A DNA stretch of 64,000 nt from DTU052 sp050951725 (GTDB lineage: Bacteria > Bacillota > Syntrophomonadia > Syntrophomonadales > DTU052): NCBI GenBank assembly GCA_050951725.1, contig JBMNJO010000025.1:109023-173022 (forward strand), read 5' to 3'. Of this stretch, positions 17,229-26,463 are shown piece by piece. The stretch's first letter is position 1. The number at the start of each line of letters is the position of its first letter. Made by a program: the position numbers and the translations under genes. The notes under the pieces were generated by a model that was not told the origin of the DNA, did not search any database, and saw only the letters and a list, made by a program, of their open reading frames with translations.

Positions 17229-20200
17229 TGAGCGATTTAGCTGTCAGGGAAAGACAGATCCTCTCCGGATTGAAAGATTTTCAGAGGGCGACCGTGGAAC
17301 GGATTTTTACACTGCTAACCAGTGGCCGTAACCGCGTACTGGTCGCCGATGAGGTTGGACTTGGCAAGACTCTGATTGCCAGAGGGGTAATTGCAAAAAC
17401 CGCCTTGTACCACCAGCAGTCTCTCCGTGATAACCTGTTCAAGGTAGTCTATGTCTGTTCCAACCAGAGCATAGCTGGACAGAATCTTGCTCGGCTCAGG
17501 ATACAGAACACTGATAGAATCGAAAGTCTTACCGATACCAGGTTGTCCATGCAGCATCTGAAGATATTCGAGGACGAAATAACTGCTGTGGAACGTAATA
17601 GCTATTTGCAACTCATTCCTTTGACTCCCGGCACATCATTCAACATTACCGGCAGCAGCGGGAGCGTGCAGGAACGCGCCTTGATTTTCGCCATTTTGAG
17701 CCGGCATAAAGAACTGGCCGGTTACCGTCAGGCCTTGGAATTACTGATGATGGGTAACGCTGAAAAAAGTTGGAGGACATGGGTGAGGGACTTGTATGAA
17801 AAACGGGTTCGCGATTGTGAGCGAGCCAGTGATGGCAGGTACCTGCAAACAGTTTTGACAAACATTGACCGTTACTTTGAGACCGATGACGACCTGCTTC
17901 CTGATTTGCTTGATCTCTGCAAACGAATAACCTCTCTTAGGAAAAAGCAGGATGATTCCAATCAGATGATATACCGTCTGCGCCGGATGATGGCCGAGAT
18001 AAGTGTTGGTTTGATTGACGCTGATTTGGTGATAATGGATGAGTTCCAACGCTTCCCCGAGTTAATCAGAACAGATACGGATGATGAAGCCGCCATGCTG
18101 GCCCGGCGATTTTTCAACGCCGACAAGCGTGACAATCAGAAGGTTAAAGTCCTGCTACTCTCCGCCACTCCTTACAAGCTATACTCAACGTTGGAAGAGA
18201 TCAATGAAAGTGGCATTGACGAACACTACCGTGAATTTATGCAGGTTATTGATTTTCTTTTCGAAAGTAACCCCACTCTGAAACAACAATTTCGCCAGGT
18301 GTGGAGCAATTATTCGGTTTCCCTGAGAGAACTGGAAACTCAGGAAATTACAATCCTGTCCGCGAGGAAGAATCAGGCGGAAAATGCCTTATACCAGGGA
18401 ATCTGCAGGACGGAGCGTTTGTCGGTTCCAGGAGCGGAGAAGCTGGTTGATATAGAAACCGCCAAATGCGCTTTGGAGATTTCGGAAAAGGATGTTTTGT
18501 CCTATATGGAAGCTTATCAACTGCTCCAGGAGCTAGGTCTTAACGAATATGTGCCGGTTGAGTACGTCAAATCGGCTCCGTATATATTCTCGTTTATGGA
18601 ACACTACAAGCTTAAAACCAAGGTGTTCGATTATTTTAAGAAGAATCCCAACCGAATATCGGCCGCCCGCAAGCCTGAATTATGGATAAATGAAAATCTG
18701 ATAGCCCGGTATGAAAAGCTGCCTGATACCAACGCCCGTCTAAAGAGTCTGAAGGAAGAGGCTTTGCCTCCTGGAGCGGAGCACCTGATTTGGATTCCTC
18801 CATCGAAAACGTACTATGAACCGGGGGGACCATATTCAAAGATAAAGGACTTTTCCAAGATTCTTGTGTTTTCATCATGGGAAATGGTTCCGCGCGCCAT
18901 CGCAGCTGTACTATCGTATGAAGCTGAGCGGTTAACCGTGGGAAAACTGGTTAGAAAAACTGACAATCCCAAAGGGGAAAACCGCAGCTATTTTCCGCCG
19001 CGGAAAAAGGTGCGATTTCCGGCACCGCGCCTTAAATTCACCGTACGTGATGGTCAGCCGGTCAATATGAATCTGATGGGGTTACTCTATCCCTGTGTGA
19101 CCCTGGCTAGGCTGTACAATCCGATTGATTGCCTGAATGCCAAGTTTACACGAAGAGAGATCGAAGCACAACTACGCAGCAGAATTGAAAAGATGTTGGA
19201 AGCCATAACGTTTAAACCGAAACACGACGAGATAGGCCATGATGAAAGATGGTATTCGGTTGCCCCGGTTCTTTTTGACCGGAATGAGGCAACGATAAGA
19301 GAATGGTTAAACGGCGGGGAGTACATTTGGAACCCCAAAACTGATGAATCCGAGGGGAACGAGCCCGAGGACGATAACAACGCTCTGGATCAGCATTTTG
19401 CCGCCCTGAATTGCATACTCGATGATGCGGATAATCTCGTCCTGGGGCGAAAACCTCGCGATCTAGTGGATGTTTTGGTCGCAATGGCCATGGCTTCACC
19501 TGCGGTGTGTGCAATGCGGCTGTTCGGAACGGAGCAGGAGAATTCGCCGCGGTTATCTGTACGCTTGGCCAAAACCCTCATCAACCGTTTTAATTCACAG
19601 GAAGCAACGTCCATTGTTGAGCTGTGCTACGGAGACAAAGACCCTCATTGGAAGAGCGTACTTCGTTACTGTGTCGATGGTAATCTGCAGGCGGTGCTCG
19701 ATGAATATGCCCACATGCTTGTTGATGACAATGGACTTTGGCATGTCGACCGAAATAAAAGATCAGAAGTGCTGTGTGAGCGAATGAATACAGCTTTTAC
19801 AACCCATACCGCCAGCTACAACGTTGACACCTATCGTAAATTTCGGGAGCGCATGAAGAAAGCGAAGACCCATGGCAGCGGGCGCCAACAGGATGAGCCC
19901 AGATTTATTAAGATGCGGTCCGGTTATGCCGCCGGCTTTTACGACATGAAGGGAGCGGACAAGGGCCTTCAACGCAAGGAAAGTCTGAGGCTGGCATTTA
20001 ATTCGCCATTTCGTCCGTTTGTTCTGGCAACCACCTCTATTGGTCAAGAAGGGCTGGATTTTCATTTCTACTGTCGCAAGATCGTGCATTGGAATCTGCC
20101 CTCCAATCCCATAGACTTGGAACAGCGGGAGGGACGCATCAATCGGTACAAATGTCTGGCTATCCGGCAGAACATAGCCAAAAAATACGGAAATATGCGT

Positions 20201-20530
20201 TTTAAGGAGGATATCTGGCGTGAGATGTTTGAGCAAGCCAACCGGGATGAGAAAAATAACGATTGTCCCGAACTGGTACCCTTCTGGTGCTTGCCCGGCG
20301 ATACATCGGTTAAGATTGAACGGATAGTACCCATGTATCCTCTGAGCAAAGATCAAGTAAAATATGACCGGTTGATCAAGATACTCTCCCTCTACCGCCT
20401 GAGCCTGGGACAGGCCCGGCAGGAGGAACTGCTTGAATATGTATTGAGCATTGATATGGACAAGGAGCAGATCCGAAAACTGTTTATCAATCTAAGTCCG
20501 TGGGTTAGGGAACGGAACGGATCCAGCTAA
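17228..20530 (+). CDS. SNF2/DEAD-like helicase of the defence-type operon
   Basis: A 1100-residue superfamily 2 ATPase. Motif I is DEVGLGKT (about residues 40-47), motif II is DEFQ (about 271) in place of DEAH, motif III is LLSATPYKL (about 313), and the second RecA lobe ends with TSIGQEGLDFHFY, HWNLPSNP and QREGRINRY (about 935-975). Long insertions separate the lobes. SF2 enzymes of this type translocate on double-stranded DNA in restriction, DISARM-like and repair systems. It starts after AGGAGGATTAATTA and is translationally coupled to the PLD gene. Nothing in the operon encodes a methyltransferase, so self/non-self discrimination must rest on something else. Function as antiviral is inferred from the gene set. 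Confidence 0.85.
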   Translation: MSDLAVRERQILSGLKDFQRATVERIFTLLTSGRNRVLVADEVGLGKTLIARGVIAKTALYHQQSLRDNLFKVVYVCSNQSIAGQNLARLRIQNTDRIESLTDTRLSMQHLKIFEDEITAVERNSYLQLIPLTPGTSFNITGSSGSVQERALIFAILSRHKELAGYRQALELLMMGNAEKSWRTWVRDLYEKRVRDCERASDGRYLQTVLTNIDRYFETDDDLLPDLLDLCKRITSLRKKQDDSNQMIYRLRRMMAEISVGLIDADLVIMDEFQRFPELIRTDTDDEAAMLARRFFNADKRDNQKVKVLLLSATPYKLYSTLEEINESGIDEHYREFMQVIDFLFESNPTLKQQFRQVWSNYSVSLRELETQEITILSARKNQAENALYQGICRTERLSVPGAEKLVDIETAKCALEISEKDVLSYMEAYQLLQELGLNEYVPVEYVKSAPYIFSFMEHYKLKTKVFDYFKKNPNRISAARKPELWINENLIARYEKLPDTNARLKSLKEEALPPGAEHLIWIPPSKTYYEPGGPYSKIKDFSKILVFSSWEMVPRAIAAVLSYEAERLTVGKLVRKTDNPKGENRSYFPPRKKVRFPAPRLKFTVRDGQPVNMNLMGLLYPCVTLARLYNPIDCLNAKFTRREIEAQLRSRIEKMLEAITFKPKHDEIGHDERWYSVAPVLFDRNEATIREWLNGGEYIWNPKTDESEGNEPEDDNNALDQHFAALNCILDDADNLVLGRKPRDLVDVLVAMAMASPAVCAMRLFGTEQENSPRLSVRLAKTLINRFNSQEATSIVELCYGDKDPHWKSVLRYCVDGNLQAVLDEYAHMLVDDNGLWHVDRNKRSEVLCERMNTAFTTHTASYNVDTYRKFRERMKKAKTHGSGRQQDEPRFIKMRSGYAAGFYDMKGADKGLQRKESLRLAFNSPFRPFVLATTSIGQEGLDFHFYCRKIVHWNLPSNPIDLEQREGRINRYKCLAIRQNIAKKYGNMRFKEDIWREMFEQANRDEKNNDCPELVPFWCLPGDTSVKIERIVPMYPLSKDQVKYDRLIKILSLYRLSLGQARQEELLEYVLSIDMDKEQIRKLFINLSPWVRERNGSS

Positions 20531-20775
20531 GTTTATGTGTAAGGTTGCTCTGGTTATTTGGATGCCTTCAATAAGGATTCGTTTAACCCACAATTTGGAG
20601 AATTACGAAGAAAATATCCTTGGGGTAATTTGCTATTGTTTATTAAAACGGGTCTGTCAGGGCTAACGATGATGTAATCGGTTGGCCCAAAAACGCAAAA
20701 AAGATGAGGACTGAGAAAAGCAGCGGCCTACTAGCCGCTAGTTCATGCTATTATCAACCGAAGGGAGGGTTCACC

Positions 20776-21285
20776 ATGCCGTTAAAAATAGTCCGCAATG
20801 ACATTACCAAGATGGAGGTTGACTCCATCGTCAACGCGGCGAACACTGCGCTGAGAATGGGTGGAGGGGTATGCGGTGCGATCTTTTCAGCCGCCGGGGC
20901 TGATGAACTGCAGGCGGAATGCAACCGCATTGGAGGGTGCAATGTTGGTGAAGCCGTTATAACCGGCGGCTATCGCCTGCTAGCCAAGTACGTTATACAT
21001 ACGGTTGGTCCCATATGGCGGGGCGGCAGTTCGGGCGAAGCCAAGCTGTTACATAATGCCTATACCAACTCCTTGCAACTGGCTTTGCAGTATAAATGTG
21101 AATCGATTGCTTTTCCGCTGATCTCATCGGGGATTTATGGGTACCCCAAAGACGAGGCACTGCAGATTGCCATTGCAGCCATCGGTGAGTTCCTGCTAAG
21201 TCACGATATGCTGGTTTATCTGGTCGTCTATGATGAAGAGACTTATATCTTGAGCAAAAGACTGCTTTCTGACATTGAACGATAA
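20776..21285 (+). CDS. Macrodomain protein (ADP-ribose binding/hydrolysing)
   Basis: A 169-residue single macrodomain of the MacroD/YmdB kind. ADP-ribose-binding signatures are intact: ND near residue 8, NAANTALRMGGGVCGAI (about 21-38) and SSGIYGYP (about 118-125). Such proteins remove mono-ADP-ribose from Asp/Glu or hydrolyse O-acetyl-ADP-ribose. ATG 20776 follows AAGGGAGGG. It lies 245 bp after the helicase, in the same direction but with no evident promoter or terminator in between, so it may belong to the same accessory island. An ADP-ribosylglycohydrolase is found at 30158-30943. Confidence 0.9.
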   Translation: MPLKIVRNDITKMEVDSIVNAANTALRMGGGVCGAIFSAAGADELQAECNRIGGCNVGEAVITGGYRLLAKYVIHTVGPIWRGGSSGEAKLLHNAYTNSLQLALQYKCESIAFPLISSGIYGYPKDEALQIAIAAIGEFLLSHDMLVYLVVYDEETYILSKRLLSDIER

Positions 21286-21384
21286 TTGATTGACTACTTC
21301 ATTACAGAGGGCAATTACAGTATCTTTGAAATAAACGAAGCCTTGTTTGCGTTTGACCAGGTTCTGCTGGGGGCTTGATTTGTC

Positions 21385-21411
21385 GCCCGGCAGGCGACTA
21401 TCCTGCCGGGC
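21385..21411 (+). terminator. Hairpin downstream of the macrodomain gene
   Basis: Perfect 10-bp arms GCCCGGCAGG and CCTGCCGGGC with a 7-base loop, about 100 bp after the macrodomain stop. The following bases (TGAATTGTTAT) are only moderately T-rich, so termination is likely but not certain. Confidence 0.55.
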
Positions 21412-21581
21412 TGAATTGTTATCCCCTCAAACAGCACCGCAGGTCCCAGTCAACCTGTGGATGCTGTCGATTTCCTTCTTTTCGGCGCCGACTGCCGCGT
21501 ATTGTATCATTGGCAGGCCATTAGTGGTAAACTTTTTCGTTGACATTCAGACGTATATTACGAGTCTGAAAGTTTTGTGCA

Positions 21582-21590
21582 TGGTATAAT
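21582..21590 (+). promoter_or_regulatory. Extended -10 promoter of the acyl-CoA dehydrogenase gene
   Basis: TGG-TATAAT forms a perfect -10 (21585-21590) with an upstream TG extension, 65 bp before the start codon. The -35 region is poor, as is usual for extended -10 promoters. Confidence 0.5.
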
Positions 21591-21654
21591 TACTTTATAG
21601 AATTCCCACTAATAAGATAATTGGCACGTCTTAATAATGGAGAGGGGGATGGGT

Positions 21655-23370
21655 ATGAGCTTGTTATTGAATCCCAAGAAGTACCGTGACCGGAACTACC
21701 CTGATGAGCGATCCAAAGAAATCATGCTGAAGATGATCGACTGGTTTGAAGCCAAAGGACTGGCCAGGCAGAAAGAGCAGTATCATGCGCGTGAGTTCTG
21801 TGAAGATTTCCAGAAGTTCGTGACCGAGGAGGGGTTCTTCGAGACGCTTTTCCTTCCCAAGGGATATGGTTCTGATCCCAACCAGTATTACAGCACCTAC
21901 CGGATGTATGAGTTTTCGGAGATATGCGGGTTTTACGGCGCCGCCTACTGGTACACCTTCCATGTGTCAACCCTGGGTCTGGACCCGGTTTTCCTGGGGG
22001 ATAACGAGGAGGCCAAACACAAGGCTGCTGCCAGGTTAAAGGATAATGCCCTCTGCGCCTTTGGCCTATCGGAAAAGGAACATGGTGCGGACATCTATTC
22101 CTCAGAGATGAAACTCTACCCGCAGGCTGACGGGACCTACCTTGCTAACGGCACCAAATACTACATAGGAAACGGCAATGTTGCCAGCACTATAACGGTA
22201 TTCGGCAAGATTGACGGCACTGATGAGTATGTGTTCTTTGTGGTTGACTCGGCTCATCCGAATTATGAGTGTGTTAAGAACATAATAGACAGCAACCAGC
22301 AGTATGTGGCGGAGTTTGCGCTGCATGACTATCCAATCACCGAGGCTGATATCCTCTCCCGGGGGCAGAAAGCCTGGGACGATATGCTGAACACCATCAA
22401 TATCTGCAAGTTCAACATTGGTTCCGGTGCCACCGGCATTGTTACCCACTCATTTTATGAGGCCTTGAACCATGCTTATCACCGGAAGCTTTACGGCAAG
22501 AGAGTCACCGATTTCGCCCACGTAAAGCGGCTCTTTACTGATGCCTGGTTGCGGATCATGGGGATGAAGCTGTTCGGCCTCCGGGCTACCGACTACATGC
22601 GGGTGGCGAGTGAGAATGACAAGCGGTATCTCCTCTATAACCCGATCATGAAGATGAAGGTGGCTATGCAGGGAGAGAAGGTCCATGAGCACCTCTTCGA
22701 TATTATTGCCGCCAAGGGTTTTGAAAAGGACACCTATTTCGAGCAGGCGGTGGTGGAACTGGTTGGCTTCCCGAAGCTTGAAGGAACCCGCCATGTGAAT
22801 ATGGCCCTGATTATCAAGCTGATTCCGAGCTATATGTTTATGCCGGCTGAGTTCGAGGAGGTTGGCAGGATCACGGATAATCGGAACGAAGACTTCCTGT
22901 TCCGCCAGGGCCGGACCCGGGGTTATGCCAAGACCAAGTTCCATGACTATAATATTGCTTATAACACGGTGGCTCACCTGCCGAATGTTAAGGTGTTCCT
23001 GGAGCAGATTGCGGCCTACAAGGAGTATCTAATGGTATCGGGACCGGGGCTTGCCAATCAGCTCAAGGATTTCGATTACCTCCTGGCGGTAGGAGAGCTG
23101 TTTACCATGGTGGCGTATGGCCAGCTGATCATTGAGAGCGCCCGGATTGAGGAGGTTAGCGATGAGATCCTGAACCAGATGTTTGACCTGTTCATCCGGG
23201 ACTTCTCTGCTTATGCGGTGGAGCTATACGGGAAACCGATCAACACCGATACGCAGCTTGCCAAGATCATGCAGATGATCAAGCGGCCGGTTCCCAACCA
23301 GGCGGAATTTAAAAAGGTACTGAATGAAGAGGTCTACAGCCTGGTTGATGTTTATATTCAGAATCCCTAA
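21655..23370 (+). CDS. Acyl-CoA dehydrogenase family protein (large, ~570 residues)
   Basis: A flavoprotein that introduces the alpha-beta double bond into acyl-CoA. At 571 residues it is longer than the ~380-residue classical enzymes and belongs to the larger acyl-CoA dehydrogenase class. Visible segments include the FAD/substrate region CAFGLSEKEHGAD (about 140), the NGTKYYIGNG loop (about 165-175), and a long C-terminal helical extension. I chose ATG 21655 since GGAGAGGGGG ends six bases upstream; ATGs at 21637 and 21649 overlap that site. The gene stands alone, without electron-transfer flavoprotein genes beside it. In syntrophs such enzymes feed fatty-acid beta-oxidation; the chain length here is unknown. 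Confidence 0.88.
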   Translation: MSLLLNPKKYRDRNYPDERSKEIMLKMIDWFEAKGLARQKEQYHAREFCEDFQKFVTEEGFFETLFLPKGYGSDPNQYYSTYRMYEFSEICGFYGAAYWYTFHVSTLGLDPVFLGDNEEAKHKAAARLKDNALCAFGLSEKEHGADIYSSEMKLYPQADGTYLANGTKYYIGNGNVASTITVFGKIDGTDEYVFFVVDSAHPNYECVKNIIDSNQQYVAEFALHDYPITEADILSRGQKAWDDMLNTINICKFNIGSGATGIVTHSFYEALNHAYHRKLYGKRVTDFAHVKRLFTDAWLRIMGMKLFGLRATDYMRVASENDKRYLLYNPIMKMKVAMQGEKVHEHLFDIIAAKGFEKDTYFEQAVVELVGFPKLEGTRHVNMALIIKLIPSYMFMPAEFEEVGRITDNRNEDFLFRQGRTRGYAKTKFHDYNIAYNTVAHLPNVKVFLEQIAAYKEYLMVSGPGLANQLKDFDYLLAVGELFTMVAYGQLIIESARIEEVSDEILNQMFDLFIRDFSAYAVELYGKPINTDTQLAKIMQMIKRPVPNQAEFKKVLNEEVYSLVDVYIQNP

Positions 23371-23444
23371 AGGGGACGGACAATATTTTCCGTATGACAT
23401 TCCTGCAGATAAGGCTTAGAGTAAAGATGTAGGAGGTGGATACG

Positions 23445-23870
23445 GTGAAGAAGAAATTGCCTATTTTGGTTGTTCTGGTCTTCCTGATCGGAATCATGGC
23501 TACTACAGTTTTTGCTTATCCAACGAACGATGGGTCACAAGCAAATTACAATAACGATCAGTGGTCCTGTACTTCGCTGGCAGTTGCACCACCGGCGACC
23601 CCGGTTGAGGCTGTGGTCGACCAACCGGCAGACCCAGTGACTCAGACCACTGTCACTGATGAGGCCAACGCTCCCCAGGGTGCAGTAAATCAGGCAATCG
23701 GGAGTTATTGCTGGTGTGAAGGGAATCCGGCGTCATGTGTCTGCGATAACACCAGGCAGATGAACTGTGATCAGTGCCCACAGTATATGAAGCACAGAAA
23801 TTATGACAACAACTGTGACCGGATGCAGGCATCCAACCATAACCGGCATCGCAACGGTCACCACCGCTAA
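23445..23870 (+). CDS. Small secreted Cys/His-rich protein
   Basis: A 141-residue protein I do not recognise. It has a clear signal peptide (KKK, hydrophobic residues 5-24, cleavage probably after VFA). The middle (about 45-85) is rich in Ala/Pro/Thr/Val and looks like a flexible linker. The C-terminal part clusters seven cysteines (CWCEG, CVC, CDQCP, NNC) and ends in a basic His/Asn/Arg tail (SNHNRHRNGHHR). That composition suggests metal binding or disulfide cross-linking at the cell surface. The GTG start is preceded by AGGAGGT. It has its own terminator and follows the acyl-CoA dehydrogenase by 74 bp. Confidence 0.75.
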   Translation: MKKKLPILVVLVFLIGIMATTVFAYPTNDGSQANYNNDQWSCTSLAVAPPATPVEAVVDQPADPVTQTTVTDEANAPQGAVNQAIGSYCWCEGNPASCVCDNTRQMNCDQCPQYMKHRNYDNNCDRMQASNHNRHRNGHHR

Positions 23871-23893
23871 GGGAAGCAGTAAGCTGTATATAT

Positions 23894-23924
23894 AAAGGCA
23901 GTCGGCAAAATGGCTGCCTTTTTA
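23894..23924 (+). terminator. Intrinsic terminator of the secreted Cys/His protein
   Basis: Arms AAAGGCAG and CTGCCTTT with an 11-base loop, followed by TTTATTT, 24 bp after the stop codon. Confidence 0.8.
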
Positions 23925-24387
23925 TTTGCCTGCCCAAAAACTTACCCGCCATATGTTCTTATCTATATTGAACTCTGATTCCCCTGCGAAAACCTCAAAC
24001 TTACGAGTTATTACTTTTCACAGGGAAATCAACTTTGCAAACAAGGAACTAACATCATGCAAATGGAATCCTAACAAACGAAACCTTAAAAACACACCAA
24101 ACCCCCGTTAGACCTGGGTTTTCCACAATCTTACATTCCCGAAATTTGCATACAAATCAAACACACCGCAAACGTTTCCCAAACAATGCCCATGTTATGC
24201 TCGGGGTGCGACCCGCTGAACCGACAAAGGTGGTGGTCCCTGATGGTATTAGGTGCGGCGTTTCTTGCCCCAGGGTTACGACCGGCAGGTGCCAAATGAA
24301 GAGGGGCATCTGTTTGAAGGACCCGCTTGCAGGGGAAGAGACGTCGGGATAGTGGAGGCGGATGCCGGCATAAAGGAGGGAACGAAG
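23925..24387. other. Intergenic region upstream of the replication module
   Basis: About 460 bp. The first half is AT-rich with an unusual excess of A and C on the plus strand (24000-24190), unlike neighbouring DNA. I found no gene with a ribosome site; a 68-codon open frame at 24146-24352 has none and no protein-like features. The segment ends in AAAGGAGGG (24373-24380), the ribosome site of the next gene. Confidence 0.45.
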
Positions 24388-25353
24388 CTGCTTAACTATT
24401 TTAACGAGATGACTGCCTTTTACGAGCAAGACTGGCCCAACAGGCTCAACAGTTCATCAAGCATGCTGTATATGCTCCTGCTCCATATGGGCAACAAGCT
24501 GTTTTGGGAAGAGGGGTTCGAGGTCTCCAGCAAGGTGCTGCGCGCGAAGGCCGGGATCAGTGACCGTAAGACCCTGGACCGGGCGCGGGCTTTGTTGGTG
24601 GAAAAGGGACTCATACTGTATACCCCGACTCAACCGGCCAAAGGGCTGGGCAAATATACCATTGTGGGATTGGCATCCCCAAAGGGCGGACCCCGCCGCC
24701 GGATGCCTAACTCGGGAAAGGATGATCACTGCCGATCAAGTCATGAATCCTGTGATGAGGCTGCACCGGATCTGGAAAACACAGACACCTCAGCAGTAGG
24801 GCCGAACCCGGGGGACAAATCCCCGTATAGTTACCCGGGGGCGGAGGCGGGAGATGTGCTGTGGAATAAATCCCCGGTGGTGAGTCTTTATCCCGGGAAT
24901 AATTCCCCGCACGGTGACCGGACTAATGCCCCAAAACCCCGATTTGGCGTGGGTTCCAGGCCGTCCATAAAAAAACAAAACTATAAACATACTAAACACT
25001 CGTCTGCTAACGCAAACGAGACCAGTGACGATTCTGTAAGCAGCCGGGAGTTGATCAGGGAACTGGTACAGAACTTCCGGAGCATTGAAGGGATTACGTC
25101 CGCGAAAGGGGATTACCCGTTTATTGGCTGCCTGTACAATGAGTTTGGTTTCGAGGGGGTCCTTTCAGCCATCCATGAGTTGGCAATGGCTGCCGCAACA
25201 GCCAAGATTGAGAAACCCTTGATCTACCTCAAGTCAATTCTCGTGAAACGAAGATCCGGATTTTATGGGACAGGTTTTATTTCCTATGCTGCACAGTTGA
25301 GAGAGGAGGTTGATCCGGTTGAACGTTACCGATATGACAGATATGAAGGTTGA
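24388..25353 (+). CDS. Replication initiator-like protein (DnaD/phage O type) with internal iterons
   Basis: A ~321-residue protein resembling replication initiators of phages and mobile elements. The N-terminal part (about 10-95) reads as a winged-helix domain (ISDRKTLDRARALLVEKGLI). A Gly/Pro/Ser-rich linker (about 105-200) repeats the pentad (G/W)-(D/N)-K/N-S-P, encoded by 14-bp DNA repeats. The C-terminal part (about 225-300) resembles the DnaD-like tail ending LIYLKSILVKRR. The best ribosome site, AAAGGAGGG, is seven bases before an in-frame CTG at 24388; the first ATG is at 24409, 28 bases away, so CTG initiation is possible. It overlaps the DnaC-like gene by 35 bp. It likely recruits the helicase loader at an origin. 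Confidence 0.65.
   Translation: MLNYFNEMTAFYEQDWPNRLNSSSSMLYMLLLHMGNKLFWEEGFEVSSKVLRAKAGISDRKTLDRARALLVEKGLILYTPTQPAKGLGKYTIVGLASPKGGPRRRMPNSGKDDHCRSSHESCDEAAPDLENTDTSAVGPNPGDKSPYSYPGAEAGDVLWNKSPVVSLYPGNNSPHGDRTNAPKPRFGVGSRPSIKKQNYKHTKHSSANANETSDDSVSSRELIRELVQNFRSIEGITSAKGDYPFIGCLYNEFGFEGVLSAIHELAMAAATAKIEKPLIYLKSILVKRRSGFYGTGFISYAAQLREEVDPVERYRYDRYEG
24812..25000 (+). other. Candidate replication origin: four iterons plus A-rich tract inside the initiator gene
   Basis: Four 14-bp repeats of the form GG(A/G)(A/C)(C/T)AA(A/T)(T/G)CCCC(G/A) begin at 24812, 24863, 24896 and 24920. They are followed by a strongly A-rich stretch (24967-25000, about 80% A+T in a GC-rich neighbourhood). Iterons and an adjacent A-rich unwinding tract within the initiator gene, followed by a helicase-loader gene, is the arrangement of the phage lambda O/ori/P region. 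All repeats lie in the same reading frame, so a protein-level repeat is the alternative explanation. Confidence 0.5.
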
Positions 25354-26200
25354 AAACGGCCTGATTGACACCTGGAATTTTGATGATAAAGGACAGGTAC
25401 ATGATTCGGGACCCGAGGCACTGCCTGAGCTTCCTCCCGATTATGAGTTGGTTCGTCAGTACATAAGATGCTGCCCGGATTGCGGCCGGGAGATTCGTGA
25501 GCGTACCTCCATCAGTCCGGAAAGGATTTTGATCATGGAAAGGTCGCGCTGCCGGTGTGCTCCAGAGCCTGTGGAGGATGAGCTGGAACGGGTGGCCAGG
25601 AAGCAGAAGGAACTGGACCGGTTTTTCGGCGATTTGAACCTGGCGAAATCACCAGGGCCGGATCTTGCTGAGTTAGCGCCCCGCCACGGGCAGGAGGAGG
25701 CTCAAAAGATGGCGCAAGTATTTCTGGAGTCGAGTGTCACGGGTAAGAGCCTGCTGCTGAACGGACCTCCCGGACGCGGCAAGACAGAGGTGGCCCTGGC
25801 CATGGCCCGTTCTGCCAGCGCCGACCGGACAGTAGTCTGTATCAAGTCCATCGACCTGCTGGACCGTATCCGGCGCTCACTCTGGCAGGAGGATAAAAAG
25901 ATTGAGCTGCTAGGAATCCTGCGCACTGTAAACCTGCTGATTATCGACGATATCGGGGTGGAGAAGGCCACTGAATGGGTACTGGCTACCCTCTATGCCA
26001 TCATCGACCATCGTTATGGCCACCGGGATACGGTGTTCACCACCAATCTGACAGGGAAGGAGATGAGTTCCCGCCTCGGTCCGGCCTTAACCTCCCGTAT
26101 CTACGGTTCGCGGGTGGTAACCTTGGCCGGTCCGGACTGGCGAATCAGAAGCCGCCAGCGGATCTCGGCGGAATGGACCCGGGACGAGGACAAGTGGTGA
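25319..26200 (+). CDS. DnaC-like helicase loader (AAA+ ATPase)
   Basis: A ~293-residue AAA+ protein of the DnaC/IstB/DnaI group. Residues 45-85 hold a Zn-finger-like CCPDCGRE ... CRCAP pattern. Walker A is NGPPGRGKTE (about 150), Walker B is LLIIDDIG (about 210), sensor 1 is TTNLT, and the arginine segment is LTSRIYGS. It would load the replicative helicase for the initiator encoded immediately upstream, with which it overlaps 35 bp. The start is TTG about ten bases after GAGGAGG; ATGs at 25334 and 25343 are alternatives. The pair probably derives from a prophage or integrative element and not from the host primosome. Confidence 0.82.
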   Translation: MNVTDMTDMKVENGLIDTWNFDDKGQVHDSGPEALPELPPDYELVRQYIRCCPDCGREIRERTSISPERILIMERSRCRCAPEPVEDELERVARKQKELDRFFGDLNLAKSPGPDLAELAPRHGQEEAQKMAQVFLESSVTGKSLLLNGPPGRGKTEVALAMARSASADRTVVCIKSIDLLDRIRRSLWQEDKKIELLGILRTVNLLIIDDIGVEKATEWVLATLYAIIDHRYGHRDTVFTTNLTGKEMSSRLGPALTSRIYGSRVVTLAGPDWRIRSRQRISAEWTRDEDKW

Positions 26201-26463
26201 TTGTGACCTCTGAGATTCTGAATCCAGGAAATATCATTGGCCTCCGGAACGGCGATGTGTATTGCCGATCTGGGGGCATAATTTTCGGCTTTTATTGTCG
26301 GAGGCATCATTGTTCAAAACTAAACTCGTGCCTGTTAACAACCAGGGCCCAGTAAGGCAGTCTAAGCAGCATGTATTGCAGTAATAGTAATTAAAAGGTT
26401 AAATAGGATTGTACACAGGTAAGAAATACGAGGGTAACCAAACCCTGCGGGGGGTAATTCCGT
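26201..26463. other. Spacer after the DnaC-like gene
   Basis: No gene or clear terminator recognised in these 260 bp. A GGGGGG ribosome-site-like stretch (26451-26456) leads into the small ORF at 26464. Confidence 0.4.

Noticed and set aside
14222..20530. Assignment of the operon to a named system such as DISARM, BREX or Dpd
   Set aside because: No methyltransferase, DrmA/B, PglZ/BrxC or DpdA-like gene is present; only the PLD and helicase classes are shared.
24146..24352. 68-codon open frame upstream of the replication initiator
   Set aside because: Needs a TTG start without ribosome site and lies in compositionally odd DNA; not protein-like.
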